From Orychophragmus violaceus (Eukaryota; Streptophyta; Magnoliopsida; Brassicales; Brassicaceae): a stretch of 64,000 nucleotides of DNA. Below are positions 54,707 to 64,000 of the stretch, one piece after another (position 1 is the stretch's first letter; every line of letters begins with the position of its first letter). The translations under genes were made by a program, and so were the position numbers. A model generated the notes under the pieces. The model was not told the DNA's origin. It did no database searches and saw only the letters and a list, made by a program, of their open reading frames with translations. Location of the stretch: the NCBI GenBank assembly GCA_030180135.1, contig CM058236.1, positions 58,865,728 to 58,929,727 of the forward strand, written 5' to 3'.

Positions 54707-54870
54707 CGATCTTACTGATGTTTTCCTGATCGTTGTTGCTATTTGGAGATATTACATCTCGAATCTCACAGAAGCTGGGTCTTACATCTGAGACCTGGAA
54801 CATCATTTCTCCTTCGTCTCTGAAAACGATAATATCGCCAATACGATAATCATGAGCAACACGGCAACCT
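52000..54870 (-). pseudogene. REM/B3 gene module B, N-terminus lost and fused to module C
   Basis: Minus-strand exons: N-terminal B3 remnant (54870 to about 54710, HDYRIGDIIVFRDEGEMMFQ), small exon about 54510-54430, Lys-rich linker exon about 54340-54222, a shortened B3 exon about 53640-53485 (LPQDFTSSDGLKRK then straight to TFTLTPIDVRNCRL), and full B3 exons about 53380-52895 (LPMQFTRENGINKPGKIYLL), 52815-52366 (LPLQFMMENNMNKPGDITLL) and 52270-52000 (LPSQFMRANGIINLGKITLL, stop). It lacks a promoter, start and first exon: the B3 remnant continues directly from an exon of module C. It could be expressed only as part of a longer C-B fusion transcript. Confidence 0.75.
54641..54704. repeat. (TA)n microsatellite in REM intron
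   Basis: 64 bp of perfect TA dinucleotide in the intron after the N-terminal B3 remnant of module B. It is likely polymorphic. Confidence 0.95.
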
Positions 54871-57136
54871 ATTTCAGGTGAAAGTGTTGATGTCGCAAAT
54901 CGGTCTTGGATTGCTAAAGATGAATCTAGTGTTCTAACAGGGTATATTCTGCTCTCTTCTTTGTTTATCTCTGCTTTCCTGGTCTTGTTTCCACTGCTAT
55001 GTTCTGTGAAAACAGACTCTTTCTCTCTTGCTTTAGAGCACTCACCTTGCTGCCTTCTATCACTGCTAGACTCTATACGGAGCAACCTGAGCACAGGAGT
55101 TGAGTCTTCCCATATTGACTCCAGCGTTATGGATTCGCCCGTCTTTAAGCCGTTTGCTTTAGCAAAATCTTTCCAGCCTTTTCCCACAGACATTCTTCCT
55201 CTTTTTTCTAGTAGAAGACTCGCCAGCCACTTTGCACCATCTCTACCCAACAGAGTTATATCACCAGGCTTGTTCATGCTATTCTCCGTCATGAATTCCA
55301 ACGGAAGACGCTAGAAAGATTTGAACAGGAACTTTAGAAATACCCTTTCGTTATGTGATAAAATGAAAAAGAGTTGATTGATGAATTTACCAGTCTACCA
55401 TGTCTGAGACTGTCAGGTGTAATTGTTAATGTCAGGAATCGGTTTTGGCTTGCTGAACTTGAATCTCTCCATCTTAGATGATTTTTCTCTCTCTCCCATG
55501 AGCTGCTCTCCTCTTTCCTGTTTTCATATTTGATAAATTCGTTTCCGTTGCTAGGTTTTATGGGAAGAGGCTCTTTCACGCTTGTTTCTGAACACTCTCC
55601 CTTTGCTCTACTGTCAATGCTATATTCTGCAGGGCACAAACTGAGCACAGGAGTTGTGTCTTCCCAATTACACTCAAGTGTGTAGGATTCACCGGTCTTT
55701 AAGCCGTTTGCTTTAACAAATGATTTCCAGCCGTCTCCCACAGTCATTCTTCCTCTGCTTTCCAGGAGAAGGTTTGCCAGCCACTTTGAACCATCATTAC
55801 CCAACAAATATATCTTGCCAGGCTCATTGATACCATTCTCCCTTGAGAATTGCATTGGAAGACGCTGTAGAGATTTGAACATGCGTCAAGCCCAATAAAG
55901 ACTACAATAGAAAAAACTAACTCTCTAAATCAAGAGTTGATATGAAGATTTTACCAGTCTACAATGTCTGCCATCAACAGGTGCGAGTGTAAATGTTAAG
56001 AAACGTTTTTCCCTTGACGAATTTGATGATATTATCCGTTTCGGACTACACTTTCTGTGAAATTTCCTTTTAAGACCATCTGAGCTTGTGAAATCTTGTG
56101 GAAGAAACTGCAAAAACCAAATGTACACAAGAGTCACATCATGTCACATTGACGGAAAGGATCATTAAATTAGACATATGTACATGATGATTGGTTAGTT
56201 TTATGATTTTATATGAAACAAGTCTAAGAATGGAACAGTATACAAAATCTATCAAATAAAACCACAATGAAATATGGTTTTCCTTCGGCCAAGTTTCTCC
56301 CCAACCATACTGACATAAACAGACAAAATACATATAGCTAATTCAGATGTTAAAATCAACGAAAAAACAAAATCAGACTGTTGTTGACTTAATGTCATCT
56401 TCAAACTGAACTCGACTACCTGGGATCAATTTGCATATCACTTGAACAAAAAAGGTCAGTCTTTTAAGCATTTTAATGTGAGATCAAGCTGCAGAACACT
56501 TTGTCTAGTTTCATGACTAACCAAAAGTAAAACTGCATACCTCTAGAAGCAACAATTCAATTAGCTAATGAGTATACAAAGATTTCAGTCAAGTGCAGGA
56601 GTAGAGTAAACTTGAATTATATAAACGCACCAGTGCATCTTTGTGCAGATTCGAAGCTGTGATATCGGCAACAAAACAAGAATGGGCTGATGAACAATCT
56701 GCTTTAGTTTCTGGATTGTTCTTCTTCACTCTCTTCTCTCTTGGAAGCTCTGTATCAGAAAACATCCCACATATTAAACTTCTAGATGCTTTTATTTCTT
56801 GAAACAATCTCACACTTATCTACATAAAATAGAAGAGATAAGTGAATATACCAATGTTGTCCTGACCATCACCATGATTTGATGAAAAGCCTGATTCTTG
56901 TCTCGGGTGGGGATGCTTTGTCATCGAAATGTTACCTATATCAGACAGAAAAAGAAAATCCTAAAATTGATTTCCGATTACAGCTTCAATTTGCAGTCTT
57001 CCTTACTTCACATATTGAAATTGATCTTACCGATGTTGTCCTGACCACTGTTGCTGCTTGGAGCCGCTACGTATCGAGTCTCACAGTAACTGGGTCCTAA
57101 ATCTGAGACTTGGAACATCGTATTTGGAAAACGAAG
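54871..57136 (-). pseudogene. REM/B3 gene module C with damaged first B3 domain
   Basis: Exons on the minus strand: N-terminal B3 remnant about 57136-57037 (FRLGSK-like region, VLRFPNTMFQVSDLGPSYCE), about 56935-56850, linker about 56757-56632 (LPREKRVKKNNPETKADCSS), shortened B3 about 56110-55960 (LPQDFTSSDGLKRKFHRKCS), full B3 about 55867-55393 (LPMQFSRENGINEPGKIYLL) and full B3 about 55313-54880 (LPLEFMTENSMNKPGDITLL). Upstream of 57136 a TAELKS word is followed by loss of the TWKVKM...DGWKEFA part and a frame change, so the first B3 is broken. The last exon runs without a splice site into module B's B3 remnant. The usual final B3 exon is absent. Confidence 0.75.
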
Positions 57137-57699
57137 AACCTTGCTGCCGAATCGAAGTTCATGTGCGACAAGGGAGAACAGATTTCAGCTCCGCCGTCTC
57201 CTCCACACGGTGCTAGGCTCGGAGAATTGTGGATTGCCCAGTAAGCGAAGCGTTGAATACGATGTACCCAAAGATTTCTTATTTTCAGAGAATGAGCGAA
57301 TTCGCCATCGTCAGAAGTCGAAAACACATTAAAAATCCTTCGAATTCTCAATTACTGTAATGATGGTGAGTTCCATTTTTCTAATTTTTTTAATAAATAC
57401 ATTTTCTTATTGGTTAATGGAAAAAGTTTTGTATTGTTTTTCCTTTTTTTTTTTTTGGCTGACATCAAAGTGTTGCGCAAGGTCAGTCCTAACTCTTTAG
57501 TTTATAAATACCAAGAATCACAATTTCAATAAAACATATGTAGATGGCAAAACATATGAAATCACATGATCATATCGCCATATTAGATCAAAGCAATACA
57601 GAGTTGGCTTCTTTAACATAACAAGCAAAAAAGCTTAGTTTAGAAGACTTGTGCACTCTTTACATGTCTTTTTTTTTTTAACTAAACTGTTTCTTGTCT
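57137..57699. other. Degenerate 5' region of module C and intergenic spacer
   Basis: 57137-57350 still contains a possible old start region on the minus strand (MANS-like) with stops. 57360-57699 is an AT-rich spacer and 3' flank of the next module; I see no other feature. Confidence 0.4.
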
Positions 57700-60430
57700 T
57701 TACTCTCCGGAGTTGGAACAGAACTTAAACACATGAGTTGTGTCTTGTTCATATATATATTCTAAAGTAAATGCCTCTCCTGTCTTAACACCATTAGCCT
57801 CGCAAAAGCCCTTCCAACCACATCCAAGTGCCACAGTTCCATCCTTTGACAGTAGATATCCAAACCACTTCATTTTGTTTTTACCCCACAGATTTATCTT
57901 CCCAAGCTTGTTGATGTTGTTAGCCTTCATGAATTGACTTGGAAGAATCTGCAAAACAATTAAAGTTAAAACACATCTTGTCACCAATTCGAAACAATCA
58001 AGAGTTGTTTGATTAACTTACTAGTTTACAGTCTCTGACATCTTCAGGTGCGAGTGTTAATGTCACAATGTGATTCTGGATTGCTGAAGATTTCCTCTCC
58101 TCTATGTTGTTCTTGGCTTCCCTGGTCTTGTTTCCACTGCTAGGTTGTGTGGAAAAATAATCATTCTCTCGATCTACTGAACACTCTCCTTGCTGCCTTG
58201 TATCACTTGTGGACTCTGTACTTAACAAACTGAGCATAGGAGTTCCCTTTTCCCTAATTGACTCCAGCGTGAAGGACTCGCCAATCTTTAAGCCGTTTGC
58301 TTTGGCGAAATCGCTCCAGCCCTTCCCCAAACTCATTCTTCCCGTGGCGGCGTCCCGTAGAAGATTTGCCTTCCACTTCATACCATCTTTACCCAACAAA
58401 GTTATGACCCCAGGTTTGTCCAAGCCATTTTCTCTCATATATGGCAACAAAAGATGCTGGAAAATAATTTCAACGTAGAATATAACTAATAAAAATGCAA
58501 GTGGTAAAACTAACTAACCCTTGGAAACAAGAGTTGATTGATAAACTCACCAGTCTACCTTTTCTGAGGCTGTCATGTGTGAGTCTCAGTGTTATGAATC
58601 GATTTTTGGTTGGTGACAATGAATGATTTCTCCTATTAGGCATACACTTTTTTCTCACCAGCTCTCTTGAACTTCTCTCTACTCTATTGTTCTTGGCTTT
58701 CTTAGTCTTGTTTAGACTCTTAGGTTTTGTGCAAAAAGGCTCTTTATCGCTGGTTTTAGAACAGTGCTCACCTTGTTGCATTCTATCACTTGTGGATTCC
58801 GCTCTAAACAAACTGAGCATAGGAGTATTGTCTTTCCAGACTACCTCCAACGTGAAGGAGTCGCCAGCCTTTAAGCCGTTTGCTATAGCAAAATCTTTCC
58901 AGCCTTTTCCCAACCTCATTCTTCCACGTGTGCTTTCCCGGAGAAGATTTGCCACCCACTTTGCACCATATTTTCCCAGCAGAGTTATCAACCGAGGTTT
59001 ATCCAAACCATGTTCTCTCATGAATCGCAATGGAAGACGCTGGAAAATATTTGAACGGATAACATAGCCAACAAGTACACAAGGGATACAAAGATAACCT
59101 CTGAAACATGAGTTTATTGAATGAACTCACCAGGTAACCTTTTCTGAAGCTTTCATGATCAATTGTTAAGGTCACGAAACGGCTTTTGATTGGCGTAGTT
59201 GAATGCTCCATACAAAATTCTTTGTCGTTCTTGTTTCCTTGTGTTCCATCATTGATAGATTCTGTGGAACAGAAACTGAGCAAAGGTGTTTCCCTGTTTC
59301 CAAATAGTTCGAAAACAAAGAAACTCCCTGCTTTTTTTCCGTTTTCATCACAAAAAGTTCTCCAACCTCGCCTTATGTAGAAAGTATCAGATGATTTGTT
59401 GAACACCAGATCCAATGCCCATGACCTTTCCCATCTATCTTTTAAAACAATTTTGCGGCATTCTCTTTCAAGAACATTTGAGCTTGTGAAATCTTTAGGA
59501 AGATACTGCAAGAAAAAGTTTCAGACATTTCCTCATGACGCCAAGTTGTCCACTTTGTTTAGTAACAATAATATAGCAAATGTGAAAGAACACTTTCTTT
59601 ATTGTAATGACATAAGTAATCAGTATACACACCAAAGTAAACAAAACTAAAGTTAAAATAAATTAAGAAAATGCATATAGTAACCTAAGATGCCTTATTA
59701 AACAGAACCAAAACAATATTGAAGTTAACTTTCGATTATATTTCAACAAGTTTTCTCCAAAACAGAAACCACAAGAGGATCTAAACCAAAGTGCACCACT
59801 TTAGGAACAACAGTTCATTAAGTGAGTGATTAAAACCCAATATGCAAAAAAGGGTATATGTACCAGAGTATCTTTGTGTAGATTCGAAGCCGTGACAAGG
59901 GCCACAAAACAAGAGTGGTCTGATGAAGAAGAATCAACTTCTGTTTCTGACTTGTTCTTCTTTCTGGCAAGTTCTGTATCAAACATGTTTAAACCTCAAC
60001 AAACCAAGTAATCTTGAACACTACTGTTCTTGGGTGTTTATGCTTTTTCCTCATATTGTAACCTATATCAAAATGATCCTTTCATTTCTATTCAGTCACA
60101 GTTTACTCTCACATAAAAAGCTTTAATTTTGTAGTTCTCTGTCACGAGAACATCCCAAACGTAGAAAAAAACCCCACATTTGATTACAAATCGTAGAAAA
60201 CAAACAGAACCAAACTTACCCATCTCGTCCTGATCATTGCTGCCGCTTGGAGACGGTAAGTCACGAATCTGACAACAACCAGGTCCAAAATCGGATAGAT
60301 CTAAAACCATCTCTCAAGCCGCAAATGTCTTCACTTTCCACGATGGGTCCAGCGCCTTCTTCTACTCCACACTTCTTTCTTCTGGAAGCTTCGAGAAGAA
60401 ATCGATAGGGATCGGCAACGTCGAAGCACT
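57700..60430 (-). pseudogene. REM/B3 gene module D, first B3 domain decayed
   Basis: Exons on the minus strand: first B3 remnant about 60430-60220 (IPIDFFSKLPEERSV, then a stop, SWKVKTFAA, a deletion of the domain centre, another stop, MVLDLSDFGPGCCQIRDLPS), linker about 59985-59865, B3 about 59511-59133 (LPKDFTSSNVLERECRKIVL), B3 59038-58553 (LPLRFMREHGLDKPRLITLL), B3 about 58455-58022 (LLPYMRENGLDKPGVITLLG) and final B3 57955-57700 (LPSQFMKANNINKLGKINLW, stop). The four downstream B3 domains look coding-competent. If a start within 60310 (MVLDLS) is used, a protein lacking the first B3 could be made; otherwise it is a pseudogene. Confidence 0.75.
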
Positions 60431-61012
60431 TCAGCCAAACCCTAGAAATTCCTCAGGCGAAAAGACTTTACTTTTCCGGGGCAGAGGAAAAGACACACAC
60501 TTTGTTCTCCTCAGGGACCAAATGTTACTCTTTTAGAAATTCGAAATCTCGGCGCGTAGACTATACAATGAACAGTTGAATTTGATGGGTGATTTGTTGT
60601 ATTTTGTTATTGGGGAATTTGATCGGACAAAAATCAAATATTTTTATATTCCGATGAGGTGTCGAACCGAATACAAGATATTGAGTTGGAAGTTTCATTT
60701 GGTTTGGTTTAAATTGCTTTAATTATTTCCTTCTTGCATTAAATATAAATTTAAAGATAGTACTTATGACCACAATGTTAAAGATATCTTTGATACATAT
60801 TTATAGAATAAAAAATCATAGTAAACTAGGTTTTCCCTAGAATTATCAATCATTGGATAATTGTATATTCACACGAATGAAAATAGAGATCTTAATCAAA
60901 TTAGAACTGTTACAAAAGGATAACGCTGGTGAATACAAAAATTGAAATAAGTAAAATAAAGAAAGCAATTGAAAAATCGTTATAAGTAAATAAAGAAATC
61001 GTTATAAGTAAA
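60431..61012. other. AT-rich intergenic region
   Basis: Region between module D and the second LINE. No gene or RNA is supported. Confidence 0.5.
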
Positions 61013-61075
61013 TATGGAAGAGGAATCTGATGTTTCTCAACATATGACGTTACCAAACACTGAGCAAGGTATGAG

Positions 61076-61145
61076 CAGCGGATCCAAAAATTTTTTTAAA
61101 TCTAAGGCACATATATTAAATATTTTTAAATTAAAAAACACTGAA

Positions 61146-61178
<33 letters not shown>

Positions 61179-61709
61179 GAATAATAATAATAATAATAAT
61201 AATAATCAAACAAACAGCCAAAGTTTTAGTTTAAATATTTATTTTTAAAATTTTTGTGTTATAAAATATATAGACATGACGAATGAAAATATAAAAATGT
61301 TTTAAATTCATTTAGTTTCAAAATTTTATTGTTACCTTTTTTTATTTTCTATTATTTATTATTTTTAATAATAAAATAATTTATTTTAAAAATTTAAGTT
61401 AAATTTTAACAACTGATAAAAATTTGTGATATGAATTAGACAGATAATTGATATTCAATGTGAAAAAAGTTTTTTTTGCAACGAAAAAAGGTTTTTAGAG
61501 GGAAAAAATGGTGGGACCTACCAGAATTAATGATCAATAACGTTGACAAATCTGTATAACGGGGGCATCGAAGAGAGGAGCTGACAAATAAATAGGAGCA
61601 CTTAGAGCCACTGAGCCATTTAAGAAGTGTTGTTTAAGGTCATATCGAAAGTTTTATATCATTAACCGGGGGCACATGACCCGTATACCTCCACGTGGGT
61701 CCGCCCCTG
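61076..61709. mobile_element. hAT-like non-autonomous transposon (634 bp) with 8-bp target duplication
   Basis: GGTATGAG occurs at 61068-61075 and 61710-61717. The left end reads CAGCGGATCC; the right end read backwards is CAGGGGCGGACCC, so the left terminus looks like a version with three G bases lost. An 8-bp duplication with CAGGGGCGGA-type ends is typical of hAT elements in plants. There is no transposase. The interior is AT-rich and includes microsatellites. Confidence 0.75.
61153..61206. repeat. (AT)n and (AAT)n microsatellites
   Basis: AT dinucleotides at about 61153-61176 are followed by AAT/ATA trinucleotides to about 61206, inside the hAT-like element. Confidence 0.9.
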
Positions 61710-61904
61710 GGTATGAGGCAATCAACAAGAATTGCCAATAGAGATGCTAAGCGAGGCCCAGCAAATGGAGCTACAGTGAACACAACTCATCAAGGCATTC
61801 AAAAATGGTCACTCCCAGAAAAATCTTTAATATATCAGGTTTCTTTTAGAATATTAGAAGGTTCAATAAAATTAGTAAGCATGGAGTTGTGAAGGACTGA
61901 GTGC

Positions 61905-63075
61905 ACCGTAGTGGTTTTGATTTTGGATGTTTGATTGAGACAAAAGTAAAGGAAAGGAACGCATCAAAATTGTTAACTGAAGTGTTTCGAGATTGGTCCT
62001 ACATGACAAATTATGAACACCATCGTTTGGGAAGTTTGTGAGTGGTGTGGAAAGCTAATGTGAGGTTCACTCCAATCTTCAAATCTGATCAGCTCATTTC
62101 TTGTTCAGTTTTTGTTGCTGGGAGGGATGATGAGATGTTGGTTTCTTTTGTGTATGCCTTTAACTCGGTAGAAGAAAGGAAAGAATTGTGGGATGACTTG
62201 AAAGCCCATCATGGCTCTCCTTTATTTAGAGGAAAAGTTTGGGTGATTTGTGGTGATTTTAACGAGATATTAGAGGGAGAGGAGCATTCACTATATGAGG
62301 ATTCTCCGACTATTCAATCGGTATGAGAGATTTTCAAGAACTTGCAAGATATTGTTAACTATTAGACTTGAGCTATCATGGTCCTAAATACACTTGGTGT
62401 AATAAGATGACAGAGGGTGTGATAAGTAAGAAACTGGATCGAACTCTCGTAAATCAGGGATGGATCATAAAGCATGCTCAGTCTTATTGTGTGTTCGAGT
62501 CGGGCGGATGTTCGGATCATTTCAGATGGCGATTTTATTTGAAAAGGAGGAAGAAAGGAAGAAACGGCCCTTCAAATTTACAAAATGCGATTGTAGCCTA
62601 CCCTGGATATAAAGATCAGGTTTCAGCAGTATGGGAAAATGCTCCAGCTCTCTACCACTCCACATCAGCCTTTCATCGGTTCTCAAAGAAGTTAAATGCT
62701 TTAAAACCGTCACTTCGGAAGATGGGGAAGGAAATGTTCAGTGAATTGTCAAGAAGAACCAAACAAGCTTACATAACTCTCTGTGAAGCTCAAGAGAAAA
62801 CAATGACCAATCCCACATGCCCTTTGGTCGAAGAGGAGAGGAGTGCATATGAAAGATGGAACAAGCTAGCTGATTTGGAGGATAAATTCCTAAGACAAAA
62901 ATCAAAACTCTTTTGGTTGAAGTCATGTGACCAAAACACAAAAGCTTTTTTACATGCGGTTCAGACCAGAGCTTTAAGAAATAAAATCAGTGAGGTTGTT
63001 GGAGCAGAAGGTGAAGTAATAACAGATGGTGAAGGTACAAGAATGAAGCATTACAATATTTTCAGGAATTCCTAA
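61905..63075 (+). pseudogene. LINE endonuclease domain and linker
   Basis: Remnants of an apurinic-type endonuclease: IETKVKERNASKLL (about 61940), a stop at about 62039, then WKANVRFTPIFKSDQLISCS, SFVYAFNSVEERKELWDDL, VWVICGDFNEILEGEEHS (GDFN metal-binding box) and, after a frame change, GPKYTWCNKM, KLDRTLVNQGW and GCSDHFRWR (the SDH catalytic box). The long frame continues into the linker (ELSRRTKQAYITLCEAQEKT, KLFWLKSCDQNTKAFLHAVQ). The N-terminal WNVRG part of the domain is missing. Confidence 0.85.
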
Positions 63076-63078
63076 ACC

Positions 63079-64000
63079 ACAAACCACCAGACTATTCAAG
63101 CTGGTCAATGGATCAGCTACAAGAACTATTGGTTTTTCGGTGTGCTACTGAGGATAAAGAGTTACTTATCCATGACGTATCAGAAGCAGAGATAAACAGT
63201 GTTATTCTCAATGCAGAAAGATAAATCTTCGGGATCAGATGGATATACAGTGGAATTCTTTAAGGAGACATGGTCGATAGTTGGGAACGATTTGATGATA
63301 GCAATTCAATCTTTTTTTAGGTTGGGTTTCTTACCAAAGGGTGTTAATTCAACTATATTGGCTCTAATCCCAAAGAAAAAGGAAGCCAAAACTATGAAGG
63401 ATTATAGGCCAATTTCATGCTGCAATGTCATATACAAAATCATATCAAAGGTACTTGCGAATCGTCTCAAAATCATTCTCCCAAAGTTCATTGCTCCCAA
63501 TCAATCGACTTTTGTGAAAGACCGGTTACTAATGGAGAATCTATTACTTGCTACGGAGTTGATTAAAGATTACCATAAGGAGAATATTTCTGCAAGGTGT
63601 GCTATGAAAATAGATATATCAAAAGCTTTTGATTCAGTTTAATGGGAGTTCTTGGAAAATACTGTGAAAGCAATGGAGTTTCCGGACAAATTTATTCACT
63701 GTATTAAGTTGTGTGTTTCCATTGCTTCTTTTTTGGTTCAAGTCAATGGAGAATTGGCTGGTTATTTTGGTACTGCAAGAGGTCTAAGACAAGGCTGCTC
63801 CTTATCACCATACTTATTTGTGATATGCATGGATGTTCTTTCGATGAAGCTAGATATGGCGGGTAAAGAGGGGAAGATGGGGTATCATCCGGACTGTAAA
63901 GCTATGGAACTTACTCATCTATGTTTCGCCGACGACCTGATAGTGTTTTTAGAAGGAGAGAAGCTCTCAATAGTTGGGTCTTGAAAGTGTTCGATGAGTT
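63079..64000 (+). pseudogene. LINE reverse transcriptase, cut by window end
   Basis: Frame 63199-63642 has MQKDKSSGSDGYTVEFFKET, STILALIPKKKEAKTMKDYR, PISCCNVIYKIISKVLANRL and MKIDISKAFDSV. A stop replaces the next codon, and the frame goes on at 63652-63984 with GLRQGCSLSPYLFVICMDVL and the catalytic box CFADDLIVF. It continues beyond the window. Confidence 0.88.

Larger units (their letters stand above)
61014..64000 (+). mobile_element. Second decayed LINE, 3' part outside window
   Basis: Plus strand. A start-like frame at 61014 (MEEESDVSQHMTLPNTEQ) is interrupted by the hAT-like insertion and resumes at about 61718 (RQSTRIANRDAKRGPANG). An endonuclease region follows (about 61905-62530), then the connecting region to 63075 and RT (63079 to the window end). 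The order matches plant LINEs. Stops near 62040, 62325 and 63641 and several frame changes make it inactive. Confidence 0.85.

Overview
The window is plant nuclear DNA. LINE, Ty1/copia, Ty3/gypsy (Tat-type), Helitron-like, MULE-like and hAT-like sequences are nested in each other beside a tandem cluster of REM-type B3 genes. Recognisable fragments of an MGDG synthase gene and a DNA polymerase delta small-subunit gene (MGD and POLD2), the short introns, the initiator tRNA-Met primer sites and the REM cluster point to a Brassicaceae species, probably from a repeat-rich (pericentromere-like) region. This assignment comes from recognised proteins, not from a search.

Layout, left to right. 1-3049: decayed LINE (reverse transcriptase, zf-RVT, RNase H), + strand. 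3633-20078: copy 1 of a segmental duplication. It holds a MULE-like insertion (4897-6770, 9-bp target duplication) and a Helitron-like insertion (8072-19611) carrying MGD and POLD2 fragments. The POLD2 last intron was later hit by a Copia element (9824-17106). Copy 1 ends with an orphan duplicate of the last exon of the REM gene at 48820-51432. 20079-41330: an array of Tat-type Ty3/gypsy elements on the - strand sharing 616-bp LTRs. The middle element has gag, protease, RT, RNase H, a second (archaeal-type) RNase H and integrase, interrupted by a second Copia element (29569-36893) of the same family as the first. On the opposite strand the Tat element carries a four-exon gene with its own TATA box (21588-24766). 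41330-49102: copy 2 of the duplication, lacking the MULE and Helitron insertions but carrying a nearly complete young Copia element (42761-47551) with unusual TA...TA LTR ends. 48820-60430: REM/B3 cluster on the - strand: one apparently intact five-B3 gene, two modules fused by a deletion, and one decayed gene. 61014-64000: a second LINE, split by a 634-bp hAT-like element with an 8-bp target duplication.

The two duplication copies serve as mutual empty sites, so three insertions can be defined to within a base or two from the window alone. The relative order can be read: duplication first (or after loss), then MULE/Helitron in copy 1 and Copia in copy 2; Copia into Helitron; Copia into Tat; hAT into LINE. 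The only host gene that looks functional is the REM gene at 48820-51432. Everything else is mobile-element coding sequence, much of it broken, or captured or duplicated gene fragments.
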